64,000 nt of DNA from contig NZ_JAUTWS010000013.1 of assembly GCF_030657435.1 (NCBI RefSeq), forward strand, positions 1 to 64,000, read 5' to 3'. The notes beneath the pieces were generated by a model. The model worked only from the letters and a program-made list of their open reading frames with translations, did no database searches and was not told the DNA's origin. This stretch comes from Paracraurococcus lichenis. Its GTDB lineage: Bacteria > Pseudomonadota > Alphaproteobacteria > Acetobacterales > Acetobacteraceae. Positions 1 to 9,315 of this stretch are shown here, piece by piece. The first letter of the stretch is position 1. Every line of letters begins with the position of its first letter. The translations under genes were made by a program, and so were the position numbers.

Positions 1-167
1 GGGCTAGCCCGGATTATGCACGACGAACGCGGCGTCGAGTCCAAGTGTTTGATTTTGTTCGCTGGCTTCGTGATCGCCGATTTTTTGGAGTTTTTTGCAA
101 TGAAATTGTCTGCCCGGCCATTCCCAAGGCCTCGCCGGCAATGGGGCATCCCGGCGCATAATCCGGG

Positions 168-689
168 CTAGTCTCTCGCATACCCGACGTAATATACCCC
201 AATGACGTCGCTGCCGGCGCCGCGTATCGGCTCATAACCGGTGATGTACGGCCGGCCCAGGATCTCGGCATCTCCGAAATAGGAATCGCCTTTCAGGATG
301 GCTGCGAAGGCTTTTCCCTTCGGGTCGAGAATGGTGCCAATCGCCCGCGAGCCGTCATCCTTCTTGACGTTGGTTGCGACGCGAATGAACTCGCTGCCGC
401 TCCTGGCGAAGATGGTGGCGGTTCCGCCCTTTTCCTTCTGGATCTCATCCACCAGTTGGAAGTTGTTGTTCATCTTGGTCGACCCGAAATACAGGACAGG
501 GACCGTCCTGCCGGCGACCAGCTCTTCTCCTCTGATGCTGGGTGGCCCGAGTGCCGTGGCCTTCGCCTTGAGAAGCTGCATCGCAGCCTGCACGTCCTCG
601 GTGGGGCCGGCAGTGACGCCTGCCGGTAGCTGAACCGCAACATTGACACAGAGAGCAAGCATCAGCAGTGCGAGCGAGCGCTTTGTCAT
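168..689 (-). CDS. Secreted single Cache-domain protein
   Basis: 173 aa. The N-terminus is a clear Sec signal peptide (MTKRS, then a hydrophobic core to about residue 25), so the mature protein should be periplasmic. The rest matches a stand-alone Cache 3/Cache 2-type sensor fold: an FGSTKMNNN segment, a TIFAR strand, a VATNVKKDDGSRAIGT segment and a YEPIRG/IGVYYVG end, as seen in ligand-binding domains of chemoreceptors and kinases. No membrane anchor or output domain follows, so it may bind a small carboxylate for a partner protein. The start is supported by a strong GGGAGG site about 5 bases upstream. The family assignment is by motif; the ligand is unknown. Confidence 0.8.
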   Translation of the reverse strand: MTKRSLALLMLALCVNVAVQLPAGVTAGPTEDVQAAMQLLKAKATALGPPSIRGEELVAGRTVPVLYFGSTKMNNNFQLVDEIQKEKGGTATIFARSGSEFIRVATNVKKDDGSRAIGTILDPKGKAFAAILKGDSYFGDAEILGRPYITGYEPIRGAGSDVIGVYYVGYARD

Positions 690-1352
690 TGTTACCTCCC
701 TTCGGCCTCACAAGAAAAAGCATGTGAAGACTGTCGAGCGAGGAGGCCGATACTCGCGTAGTGCGGGCTCGGCAGAGTCACCGGGCCTTTCGAAAGGCGG
801 TTGGTCTTCTGTGACGGAGCCTTGCGCCGCGCAGAGGAGAGGCCCGACGCGAATAGATTGTAACTGACGAAGTTCGTATTTGCAACTGTCTAGGACCGCC
901 GGGTGGTGTCCGGCTTCAATGGCGGGCCGCTCAACTCCAGCGCTGAGGCGCTGCTGCTCTGGGCCACGGCCTGGTCCGCCGCGGCGCGGCATGCTTCCGG
1001 GACGCGCAGTCTCCGGGGCGGGCCGAGCCGGCGGTGGCCACCCTGGCCGGTCGGCGAGTGCTCGGCATCGTCCTCCGATGATGGAGACGTGATCCACCAC
1101 GACCAACGCCGCCACGGCGCGGTGCTGGCCATGCTCACCGGCAAGCCGGAGGCGCGCCGATCCGGTTCTGTCCGGCTTGCCGGGACGAGCACCGTGCGAA
1201 TGCGCCGGGCCGAGTGTCGTCGCGCGCTGGGTGACGGACCCGGCACCTTGGATGAGGACCTGGCCGCCAGACTCGTCCGACGGCGTGAGGACGCCTTCGC
1301 CGCGGCCTGCCTCCTCCTGGTGCGGGAGGAGTATCCTCGTCCCGGCGGGGCC
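690..1352. other. Intergenic, no supportable gene
   Basis: About 660 bases between the Cache gene start and the end of the transglutaminase gene. Open frames on both strands here are low-complexity Arg/Ala/Pro-rich translations without family motifs. The part nearest 690-900 is the only plausible promoter region for the Cache gene. Nothing else is recognised. Confidence 0.5.
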
Positions 1353-2249
1353 TCAGCCCGCCGCGGTCGCCGCCTCGTCGAGCGGCTCGAGATCGACGCC
1401 GATCGCCAGCCCATGGTCGCCGCCGCCCAGCATCACGCCGCGCACCGGGCTGATATCGCCATAGTCGCGGCCCCAGCCGAGCACCACGTGCTCGTCCCGC
1501 ACCAGCACGTCGTTGGTCGGGTCCAGTTCCACCCAGCCATGCTCCGGCCCCAGCCAGGCGCCCACCCAGGCATGGCTCTGGTCCGCCCCGCGCCGGCGCG
1601 GCTGCCCGGGCGGCGGGCGGGTGCGGATATAGCCGGACATGTAGCGCGCCGGCAGGCCGAGGGCACGCAGCCCGCTGATCATCAGGTGGGTGAAGTCCTG
1701 GCAGACCCCCTCCCGCCGGCGCAGGACCTCGGCCACCGGCGTCGAGAGGTCGGTGACGCCCGCCTGGAAGCGGAAGTCGCGCCGGATGCGGGCATTGAGG
1801 TCCAGCAGTCCCGCCAGCACCGGCCGTCCCGCCGGGAAACTCGCCGCGGCATAGTCGCCGGCGGCGGGCACCGCCGCGCACATCGGGCTGTCGAAGCGGA
1901 ATTCCGCCGCCTGCCAGGCGCCCGGACCGCCGGCCCGCGCCATGTCGCGCACCCTTTCCCACCCCGGGGTCGCCCCGGCGGCCGGCGGGTCGGGGGTGCG
2001 CACCTCGACTTCCGCCTCCGCCGTCACCTCGAAGCTGGCATGCGGCGCGTCGATGAAGAGCCAGGTGACGTGGTTGCCGAAATGGTCCAGCCCATCCCGG
2101 CGGTGGGAGGGCCCGGGCGCGGTGGCCACCGCGGCCGAGATCACCCGCTGGTGCGGCAGGTCGCGCGGCCTGAGGTGCAGCATATGCGCCGCGAGGTCCA
2201 CCGTGCTGCCATAGGCGTAGCGGGTGGTATGCCGGACCCGGTAGATCAC
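1353..2249 (-). CDS. Transglutaminase-like cysteine peptidase-fold protein
   Basis: 298 aa, starting at a GTG that overlaps the upstream stop (GTGA). The N-terminal beta region (RVRHTTRYAYG, LRPRDLPHQ) is that of bacterial transglutaminase N-terminal domains. The core carries the triad segments: the Cys in REGVCQDFTH, the His in DQSHAWVGAW and the Asp in VELDPTND. Proteins of this kind in ATP-grasp/alpha-E operons are thought to cleave or form amide/isopeptide bonds; no substrate is established. It is the last gene of the operon, and translational coupling to the ATP-grasp protein suggests they act together. The protein is cytoplasmic, with no signal peptide. Confidence 0.85.
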   Translation of the reverse strand: MIYRVRHTTRYAYGSTVDLAAHMLHLRPRDLPHQRVISAAVATAPGPSHRRDGLDHFGNHVTWLFIDAPHASFEVTAEAEVEVRTPDPPAAGATPGWERVRDMARAGGPGAWQAAEFRFDSPMCAAVPAAGDYAAASFPAGRPVLAGLLDLNARIRRDFRFQAGVTDLSTPVAEVLRRREGVCQDFTHLMISGLRALGLPARYMSGYIRTRPPPGQPRRRGADQSHAWVGAWLGPEHGWVELDPTNDVLVRDEHVVLGWGRDYGDISPVRGVMLGGGDHGLAIGVDLEPLDEAATAAG

Positions 2250-4768
2250 GCGGCGCCGCGGAGCCGCACCGCGGGCGCCGGCCCCAGGCTGTGCGCGGGC
2301 GGCAGCAGCGCGAACCAGCGCCGGGTGATGCGGTCGGACAGGGCCGCGACGCCGCCCTCGATGGCGGTCAGCCGCGGCCGCAGCCCGATCGCCGCCTCCG
2401 CCTGGGAGGGCGCCTCCGCCACCTCGCCGACCATCATGCGCGCATCCTCCAGCAGGGCTTCGGCGAGACGCGCGAGCGGCGCCCCCGGTTCGCCTTCCAG
2501 GTCCGCCAGCATGTCCCGCGCCGCCGCGAGCTGGAAGGCGAGGCCGCGCGGATTGCCCTCGTCCGCCAGCACCAGGTCCAGCACCGGCGCCGCCTGCAGC
2601 ACCGTCAGGTAGCGGCTGCGGTAGGTGATGACCGAATCGCGCAGCTCGAGCGCGAGCGCGAGGCCGGGCTCCAGCCGCGCCGGCTGGGTGGCGGCGCCCG
2701 GCTGGTCCAGGCAGCGGTTCAGCTCGGCCGCGATCGCCTGCGCCCGCTCCACCCGCCGGCCGAGGTCGAGGAAGAGCCGTCCGCCGCCGCGCACCATGTT
2801 CTCGGCGGCAAGGCCCGCCACCGTCGCGGCGAAGGCGAGCACCGCGGTGCTGGCATGGCCCAGCGCCTCCAGCCCGCGGCCCGCATCGCGGCCGCCGGGG
2901 ACGGCGTCGAACTCCTCCGCGAGCTGCCGCAGGCCGCGATGCAGGGCGATGTGCATCTCGCCGGTCAGCCGGTCCCGCAGCAAGCCGGAGAGGCGTGAGA
3001 CATGGTTCAGCAGCGCCTGCATCCGGCCGCGCTCGCGCACCGCCCGCAGCAGCGCGCCCGTCACCGGCGTGCTGCCGATCTGCTGCGCCGCTTCCGGGTC
3101 CAGCAGCTCCGTCCGCACCAGGCAGGCGCCGAGGCTCTTCAGGGCCGCCAGCTCCCGCGGGCTCGGGTCGTTGGCGGCCAGCCGCGTGGCGGTCGCGCGC
3201 AGCAGCCGCGCGCCGCTCTCCAGCCGCTCGAGGTAGCGGCCGAGCCAGAAGAAATTGTCGGCCACCCGGCTCGGGATGTCGCCGGTGCCGCGGCGGATCG
3301 GCAGGGCGCGGATGGTGAGCTGCGGCGGGCCCTGGATCTCGGTCGCCTCGTCGGCCGGGACCCAGACATCCTTGGCGAGGGCCGTCTCCGGCCGCGCGCC
3401 GGTCGCCGCCTCGGCCGCGGCGAGGCTGCGGGCGAGGCCGCCCTGCAAGGCCCGCCAGCCGCTGCCGTCCTGCAGCAGGAAGAGCCGGAGGATGACCGGC
3501 CGCGGCTCCAGCCCCTCGCGCCCGGCGCAGGGCGCGACCGAGGCCGGCAGCCGCTCGCAGGCCACGTAGTCCTCGGGCGCCGCCCGGATCCGCCGCGCGA
3601 GCTCGGCCCGCTCCGCCTCCGGCAGGGCGGCGGCGGTGACGGAGCGGACCGTGCCATCCATGGCGCGGCGGAGCAGCCAGGGCCCGAGATCGGGGCCGAC
3701 CAGCTCGCGCGCCGCCGGATCGCCGAGCCAGAGCGTGCGGGCGGAGGCGAGGCGCAGCCTCTCGCCCAGCAGCCGCTCCGCCAGCGCGGGCAGGAAGGCG
3801 GCGAGCGCCGGCGCCTCGGCGAAGCCGGCGCCGGGGTCGTTGACGATGCGTACCGCGCCGCCGCGCATGGCGTCCAGCAGCCCGGCGACGCCGTGCCAGG
3901 GGCTCTGGTCGGCCTCCAGCGGGTCCATCTGCCGCCCGTCCATCCGGCGCAGCAGCACGTCCACCGGCTGCAGCCCGCGCAGCGTCTTCAGCCAGAGCGC
4001 GCCGTCGCGCACCGTCAGGTCGCCGGCCTCGACCAGGGCGCAGGAGAGGCGGCGGGAGAGGATGACGTGCTCGTACCAGTGCGGGCTGGAATGCCCGGCG
4101 GTGAGCATGGCGACCCCCGGGTTGCGCCCGGCGGCGCCGGCCGGGGCGAGGCGCTGCAGCGAATCCTGCCAGAGGTCGAAGAAGGGCCCGTGCTGCCGCA
4201 GCTCCCGCGCCCGGACCAGTTCCGGGACGTAGCGGGCCAGCGCCCGGCGGTTCTCCAGCACATGGGCGAGGCCGGTGGGGCCCGCGGTGCGGTCGCGCAG
4301 CACCCGCCATTGCCCGTCCGGGCCGCGCAGCAGGTCGGCGGCGTAGAGCTGGATCAGCGGGCCGTCGCGCACCCCTTCCGGCGCGCGGCAGGAACGGAGG
4401 AAGGCCGGGTTGCCATAGACCAGCGCCGGCGGCAGCAGCCCCTCCGCCAGCAGGGTCTGCGGCCCGTAGACGTCGCGCAGCACCGCCTGCAGCAGCGCGG
4501 CGCGCTGGGCGAGGCCGGCGGCGAGGGCATCGAATTCGGCCGGCGCCAGCACCAGCGGCATCGGGTCGCAGCGCCAGGCCGGGATGTCGGCGCCGCCCGG
4601 CAGCAGGCTGGTCGCGCCTTCCTCGATGACATGGCGGTCGAGCATCGCCGCGCGCTCGGCGATCTCGCCGCGGCCGAGCCCGGCCAGGGCGCCGAGCAGG
4701 TTGCCCCAGTGCGGGCGGATGCCGCCGGCGCCGTCCACCATTTCATCGAGCGGGGCGGGAGAGGTCAT
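2246..4768 (-). CDS. Circularly permuted ATP-grasp / alpha-E fusion protein
   Basis: 840 aa. Residues about 1-480 match the circularly permuted ATP-grasp type 2 family (VYGNPAFLRSCR, YAADLLRGPDGQWRVLRDRT, LRRMDGRQMDPLE, RIVNDPGAG). Residues about 505-815 match the alpha-E helical domain (IPSRVADNFFWLGRYLERLE, then a long all-helical region). The two are separate genes in many genomes and are fused here. ATP-grasp enzymes normally ligate a carboxylate to an amine through an acyl-phosphate, so a peptide ligase role is inferred. The gene sits between two transglutaminase genes and its stop overlaps the next start by 4 bases. Confidence 0.88.
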   Translation of the reverse strand: MTSPAPLDEMVDGAGGIRPHWGNLLGALAGLGRGEIAERAAMLDRHVIEEGATSLLPGGADIPAWRCDPMPLVLAPAEFDALAAGLAQRAALLQAVLRDVYGPQTLLAEGLLPPALVYGNPAFLRSCRAPEGVRDGPLIQLYAADLLRGPDGQWRVLRDRTAGPTGLAHVLENRRALARYVPELVRARELRQHGPFFDLWQDSLQRLAPAGAAGRNPGVAMLTAGHSSPHWYEHVILSRRLSCALVEAGDLTVRDGALWLKTLRGLQPVDVLLRRMDGRQMDPLEADQSPWHGVAGLLDAMRGGAVRIVNDPGAGFAEAPALAAFLPALAERLLGERLRLASARTLWLGDPAARELVGPDLGPWLLRRAMDGTVRSVTAAALPEAERAELARRIRAAPEDYVACERLPASVAPCAGREGLEPRPVILRLFLLQDGSGWRALQGGLARSLAAAEAATGARPETALAKDVWVPADEATEIQGPPQLTIRALPIRRGTGDIPSRVADNFFWLGRYLERLESGARLLRATATRLAANDPSPRELAALKSLGACLVRTELLDPEAAQQIGSTPVTGALLRAVRERGRMQALLNHVSRLSGLLRDRLTGEMHIALHRGLRQLAEEFDAVPGGRDAGRGLEALGHASTAVLAFAATVAGLAAENMVRGGGRLFLDLGRRVERAQAIAAELNRCLDQPGAATQPARLEPGLALALELRDSVITYRSRYLTVLQAAPVLDLVLADEGNPRGLAFQLAAARDMLADLEGEPGAPLARLAEALLEDARMMVGEVAEAPSQAEAAIGLRPRLTAIEGGVAALSDRITRRWFALLPPAHSLGPAPAVRLRGAA

Positions 4769-4822
4769 GCGACTGACGTGATGCCATGCCGCGGCGCAAG
4801 ATGCGAGGGGGCGCTACGGGGT

Positions 4823-4846
4823 CCCCATCGCGCCAGCGCGATGGGG
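4823..4846. terminator. Hairpin between operon genes
   Basis: A perfect 10-bp stem (CCCCATCGCG / CGCGATGGGG) with a CCAG loop lies in the 159-base gap between the DUF2126 gene and the ATP-grasp gene, followed by a second imperfect hairpin near 4875-4910. No T-run follows on either strand, so it may be an attenuator or an RNA-processing signal instead of a full terminator. Confidence 0.4.
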
Positions 4847-4927
4847 TGCCCCTGCCCCCTCGCGCACCCCCGCCGGGGGGTCCGTTGATCGCCTTCGGCG
4901 CTCAACCCCCCCGGACCCCGGCCCGAG

Positions 4928-7900
4928 TCAGCCCGCGCGGCGCAGGTCGAGCGCGCGGGGGGACTCCTTCGATGGCACCACCCTCGGTTCCGGCATCGGG
5001 CCGGGCGTGTGGCCGAAGGGCTGGAAGCGGGTCCTGCGGCGCGCCTCGGCCTCGTTGGCATTGACCGGCAGCGTCTCGTAGTTGCGGCCACCGGGATGCG
5101 CCACGTGGTGAGTCAGCCCGCCGAGGCTGCGGCCGGTCCAGCGGTCATAGACGTCGAAGACCAGCGGCGACTGCGCCCGGATGGTCGGGTGCAGCGCCGA
5201 GGGCGGGTCCCAGGCCTTGAAGCGCACGCCGCCGACATACTCGCCCTGCGTCTCCGTCGGCACCAGCGGCACCTCGCAGCCGTTGCAGGCGAGGACGAAG
5301 CGCTCCTCCACCCAGCCGTTGACGCGCGCCTGCAGGCGCTCGGTGCTGCTGTCGACGTAGCGCACCGTGCCGCCGCCGCCCGGCTCCTCGCCCAGGACGT
5401 GCCAGGGCTCGAGCGCATGGCGCAGCTCGAGGCCGATGCCCCGCAGCGTCACCTCGCCGATGCGGGGGAAGCGGAACTCGAGATGCGGCGCGAACCAGTC
5501 GGGATCGAGCGGGAAGCCCAGCATGCCGAGCTCGCGTAGCGACTCGGCGAAGTCCTGCCCGACATAGTGCGGCAGCATGAACTCGTCGTGCAGCCGGGTG
5601 CCCCAGCGGACCAGCCGCCGGTCATAGGGCGTGCGCCAGAAGGCGGCGATGGCGCTGCGCATCAGCAGCATCTGCGCCGCCGACATGCGCGCATGCGGCG
5701 GCATCTCCAGCGCGCGATACTCGACCAGGCCGAGCCGGCCGCTGCTGCTGTCCGGCGAGTACATCTTGTCGATGCAGAACTCGGTCCGGTGGGTATTGCC
5801 GGTCATATCAGCGAGGATGTTGCGGAAGAGCCGGTCGGTCATCCAGGGCGGCGTCTCGACGCCCGGCCGGATCTTGGAGAAGGCGATCTCCAGGTCCGCT
5901 AGCGCGTCCTGCCGCGCCTCGTCCACCCGCGGGTGCTGGCTGGTCGGGCCGATGAAGAGCCCGCTGAAGAGGTAGGAGAGGCTCGGGTGGTTGTGCCAGA
6001 AGCCGACCAGCGACTTCAGCAGGTCCGGCCGGCGGAGGAAGGGGCTGTCGGCGGCCGTCGCGCCGCCCATCACCACATGGTTGCCGCCGCCGGTGCCGAC
6101 ATGGCGGCCGTCGAGCATGAACTTCTCGGCGGAGAGCCCGACCTGCCGCGCCTCCTCGTAGAGCTGCTCGGTGCGCCCGACCATCTCCGGCCAGCTCGCC
6201 GCCGGGTGGATGTTCACCTCGATCACGCCCGGATCGGGGGTGACGGAGAAATGCAGCATCCGGTCGTCGCGCGGCGGCAGGTAGCCTTCGAGGACGACCT
6301 TGCGGCCCATCTCCTCCGCCGTCGCCTCGATGGCGGCCGCCATGTCCAGCCAGTCCTCGGCGGCCGTGAGCGGCGGGAAGAAGACATGGATAAGGCCGTT
6401 GCGGGCCTCGACGCTCATCGCGGTGCGCACCACGCCCGGGTCGGACTGGCCGACCACCGGCAGGTCCTGCGGCATGGGGCGGAACTGCTCGGCGCCCATG
6501 GCCGGGCCATGGCCGTCCCCGGGCCCGCCGCGCGGGTCCTGCGGGACCATGCGGTAGCCGTCGGAGGGACCGGCGAAGGGTTCCCGCGCGCCGGACCGGC
6601 CACGCTCGAAGGCCTGCCGTGGGGGCAGGGGCGCGGCCGGGGCGAAGGGGTCGGGCTCGCTCTCGAAGATCCGCGCCGCATCCTCCTCCGACATCCAGGG
6701 CAGGGCATCGAGCGGCAGGCGGAAGCCGACCGGGCTGTCGCCGGGGACGAGGAAGAGGTGCTCGCCGCGGAAGAACCAGCGGCCGGCCTGCCAGCGCCGC
6801 ACGCCGTCCTGGAGAACGCGGCGGATGGGCAGCACGGAGCCGACCTCCGAGGCCAGGCCCTGGGCGAAGACCTTGGCGAGGCGCGCCCGCTCCAGCGGGT
6901 CTTTCAGCTTCGCGTCCTCGGCGAGGACATTCGCCGGCAGGCGCTTCTCCCGCCACAGGTAGTAGTGGATGTCCTCATAGGCCGGGTTGACCAGCCCCGG
7001 ATCCACCTGCAGGCGCTCGGCCAGGAGGCGCGCGAAGCGGCCGGCATCCTGCGCGGTGGCATCGTCCGTGTCGTCGTCCGAGGCCAGCAGCGCCGGGTCC
7101 TTCCAGACCGGCTCGCCGTCCCGCCGCCAGTGCGAATAGAGCGCCCAGCGCGGCAATTGCTCGCCCGGATAGTGCTTGCCCATGGCGTATTGCAGCGCCG
7201 CGCCGGGGGACCAGAGCGGCGCCAGGCGACGGAGCAGGCGCCCGGCATAGCGACGCTTGGTGGGGCCGAGGGCGGCGGTATTCCACTCCGGTGCGTCCAT
7301 GTCGTCGGCGGCGATGAAGGTCGGCTCGCCGCCCATGGTCAGGCGCATGTCGGCGGCCTTCAGCGCGGCGTCCACCACCTGGCCGCGCGCCAGGATGTCC
7401 TGCCACTGCTGCTCGGTATAGGGCTTGGTGACGCGCGGCGTCTCCCGCACCCGGGTCACCGCCATGTGGAAGCCGAACTCGGTCTCCGCCTTCTCCACGA
7501 GGCCGGTGATGGGCGCGGCCGAGACCGGCTCCGGCGTCGCCGCCAGCGGGATATGACCCTCCCCGGCCATGAGGCCGGAGGTGGCATCCAGCCCGATCCA
7601 GCCGGCGCCGGGCAGGTAGACCTCGGCCCAGGCATGCAGGTCGGTGAAGTCGGCGGTCGGGCCCTCCGGTCCCTCCAGCGGCTTCACGTCGGCGACGAGC
7701 TGGATCAGATAGCCGGAGACGAAGCGCGCGGCGTAGCCGAGATGCCGCAGGATCTGCACCAGCAGCCAGGCGCTGTCGCGGCAGGAGCCCTTGGCATTGC
7801 CGAGCGTCTCGTCCGGCGTCCAGACGCCCGGCTCCATCCGCACGACATAGGAGACGCGCTCCTGCACCATGCGGTTGAGTGCGACGAGCATGTCCACGGC

Positions 7901-8320
7901 GCGCTGCTCGTGGCGCGGGATCCCGTCCAGTAATTGCTGCAGCAGCGGGCCCGGCGTCTCCAGCCGGCGGAAGGGCGCCAGTTCCTGGTCCAGGACATGG
8001 TCGTACTGGAAGGGCCAGGTCTCGGCCTCGGGCTCGAGGAAGAAGTCGAAGGGGTTGATCGTCGCCATGTCGGCGACGAGGTCCACCTCCACCTCGAACT
8101 GCGTCACTCGCTCGGGGAAGACCACGCGGGCGAGGTGGTTGCCCTGCGGGTCCTGCATCCAGTTCAGGAAATGCGGCTTCGGCGTCACCTTCAGCGCGTA
8201 GCTGACGATCGGCGTGCGGGCATGCGGCGCGGGGCGCAGCCGGATGGTCTGCGGGCCGAGGGTGACAGCGCGATCATATTTGTAGCTGGTGCGATGGTTC
8301 AGGGCGACGTGCAGCGGCAT
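4928..8320 (-). CDS. Transglutaminase / DUF2126 large protein
   Basis: 1130 aa. Residues about 1-300 are a transglutaminase-like domain: an N-terminal region with LNHRTSYKYD and LGPQTIRLRPAP, the catalytic Cys in GSCRDSAW, the His in DLHAWAEVY and the Asp in GLDATSG. The remainder is the long DUF2126 (COG4196) region, with LTMGGEPTF, YPGEQLPRWA, the GTGGGNHVVMGG segment and HNHPSLSYLFSG. The start chosen is the Met of MPLHVALNHRT, where family similarity begins; upstream residues look like translated spacer. First gene of the operon with ATP-grasp/alpha-E and a second transglutaminase. The biochemical role is unknown; peptide or protein modification is inferred from the neighbours. Confidence 0.88.
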   Translation of the reverse strand: MPLHVALNHRTSYKYDRAVTLGPQTIRLRPAPHARTPIVSYALKVTPKPHFLNWMQDPQGNHLARVVFPERVTQFEVEVDLVADMATINPFDFFLEPEAETWPFQYDHVLDQELAPFRRLETPGPLLQQLLDGIPRHEQRAVDMLVALNRMVQERVSYVVRMEPGVWTPDETLGNAKGSCRDSAWLLVQILRHLGYAARFVSGYLIQLVADVKPLEGPEGPTADFTDLHAWAEVYLPGAGWIGLDATSGLMAGEGHIPLAATPEPVSAAPITGLVEKAETEFGFHMAVTRVRETPRVTKPYTEQQWQDILARGQVVDAALKAADMRLTMGGEPTFIAADDMDAPEWNTAALGPTKRRYAGRLLRRLAPLWSPGAALQYAMGKHYPGEQLPRWALYSHWRRDGEPVWKDPALLASDDDTDDATAQDAGRFARLLAERLQVDPGLVNPAYEDIHYYLWREKRLPANVLAEDAKLKDPLERARLAKVFAQGLASEVGSVLPIRRVLQDGVRRWQAGRWFFRGEHLFLVPGDSPVGFRLPLDALPWMSEEDAARIFESEPDPFAPAAPLPPRQAFERGRSGAREPFAGPSDGYRMVPQDPRGGPGDGHGPAMGAEQFRPMPQDLPVVGQSDPGVVRTAMSVEARNGLIHVFFPPLTAAEDWLDMAAAIEATAEEMGRKVVLEGYLPPRDDRMLHFSVTPDPGVIEVNIHPAASWPEMVGRTEQLYEEARQVGLSAEKFMLDGRHVGTGGGNHVVMGGATAADSPFLRRPDLLKSLVGFWHNHPSLSYLFSGLFIGPTSQHPRVDEARQDALADLEIAFSKIRPGVETPPWMTDRLFRNILADMTGNTHRTEFCIDKMYSPDSSSGRLGLVEYRALEMPPHARMSAAQMLLMRSAIAAFWRTPYDRRLVRWGTRLHDEFMLPHYVGQDFAESLRELGMLGFPLDPDWFAPHLEFRFPRIGEVTLRGIGLELRHALEPWHVLGEEPGGGGTVRYVDSSTERLQARVNGWVEERFVLACNGCEVPLVPTETQGEYVGGVRFKAWDPPSALHPTIRAQSPLVFDVYDRWTGRSLGGLTHHVAHPGGRNYETLPVNANEAEARRRTRFQPFGHTPGPMPEPRVVPSKESPRALDLRRAG

Positions 8321-8512
8321 GGGACGAGGTGGCCTGCGAAATATCGGGCGGTTTAGAGCAAAAGCGGCGCCATGCGCGGCATGATGTTCGCGAGACGGAG
8401 GGTTGCGCCACGCGGCCAGCGGCTGCCCAAAGCGCGGGCAACTGCCCATTCCGCGATGCATCGACGCCAGAGCCCGGCCCGTCCCGGTCCGTTCGAGCGA
8501 ATTACGCCGCCT

Positions 8513-8526
8513 GAGTGGGTCCACTC
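8513..8526. promoter_or_regulatory. Palindrome in divergent promoter region
   Basis: GAGTGG-GT-CCACTC is a perfect 6-bp inverted repeat, 43 bases before the CoA-transferase start and inside the 248-base divergent gap. It could be an operator for a catabolic regulator. No regulator gene lies next to it, so this is only a candidate site. Confidence 0.3.
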
Positions 8527-8568
8527 GGGCGTCGTTTGCTCTAGGCTCCCCGCAACGAGGAGGGGGGG

Positions 8569-9315
8569 ATGCGCATGGCGCAGCCAGGCAAGGTCTTCGG
8601 CAGCTTTACCGAAGCGGTGGCGGATATCCCGGATGGCGCGGTGATCGCCTTCGGCGGCTTCGCGGGCCCGGGGACGCCCTACAACCTGACGAAGGCGCTG
8701 CTGGCCCAGGGGGCGAAGCGGCTGACCTGCATCGCCAATACCACCGGCGGGGCGCACCAGCCGCGCATGCCCGATCTCGGCATGCTGGTGGAGAACGGGC
8801 AGGTGGCGAAGGTCGTCTGCAGCTTCACCGCCGCTACCCGCCCGACCGACGTGCTCCCCTTCACGAAATACTACGAGTCCGGGGAGGTCGAGGCCGAACT
8901 GGTCCCGCAGGGGACGCTTGCCGAACGCCTGCGCGCCGCCGGCGCCGGCATCCCCGCCTTCTACACCCCGACCGCGGTCGGGACGGAACTGGCCGAGGGA
9001 CGCGAGACGCGGGTGATCAACGGCCGGGAATACCTGCTGGAATACGCGCTGCCCTGCGACGTCGCCTTCATCCGTGCCTTCCGCGCGGACACCGCGGGCA
9101 ACCTGCAATTCCGCCTGGCGCAGCGGAATTTCTGCCCCCTCATGGCGATGGCGGCGAAGCTGACCATCGTGGAGGTGGAGGAGGACATCCTGCCCGCCGG
9201 CGCCATGGACCCGGACCAGGTCCACCTGCCCGGCCTCTTCGTGCAGCGCATGGTCAGGGTGCCGCCGCCGCCCGAGGGACTCTGGACCACCCGCCGGCAG
9301 GAGCGCGCGAAATGA
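8569..9315 (+). CDS. CoA-transferase subunit A (3-oxoacid type)
   Basis: 248 aa, family I CoA-transferase alpha subunit. Typical segments are IPDGAVIAFGGFAGPGTPYNL, CIANTTGG and a C-terminal GAMDPDQVHLPGLFVQR. Together with the overlapping subunit B it should move CoA between succinyl-CoA or acetyl-CoA and a free acid in the cytoplasm. The acid (acetoacetate, 3-oxoadipate or another) cannot be told from sequence. A strong AGGAGG site precedes the ATG; a second in-frame ATG lies two codons later. First gene of a four-gene catabolic operon. Confidence 0.88.
   Translation: MRMAQPGKVFGSFTEAVADIPDGAVIAFGGFAGPGTPYNLTKALLAQGAKRLTCIANTTGGAHQPRMPDLGMLVENGQVAKVVCSFTAATRPTDVLPFTKYYESGEVEAELVPQGTLAERLRAAGAGIPAFYTPTAVGTELAEGRETRVINGREYLLEYALPCDVAFIRAFRADTAGNLQFRLAQRNFCPLMAMAAKLTIVEVEEDILPAGAMDPDQVHLPGLFVQRMVRVPPPPEGLWTTRRQERAK

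Noticed and set aside
903..2612. Plus-strand ORF of 569 codons
   Set aside because: It lies opposite the transglutaminase and ATP-grasp genes, is Arg/Ala/Gly-rich and has no motifs; the opposite strand has clear family matches. High GC creates such antisense frames.
5933..7933. Plus-strand ORF of 666 codons
   Set aside because: Antisense to the DUF2126 protein, which has strong family motifs; the composition is that of a shadow frame.
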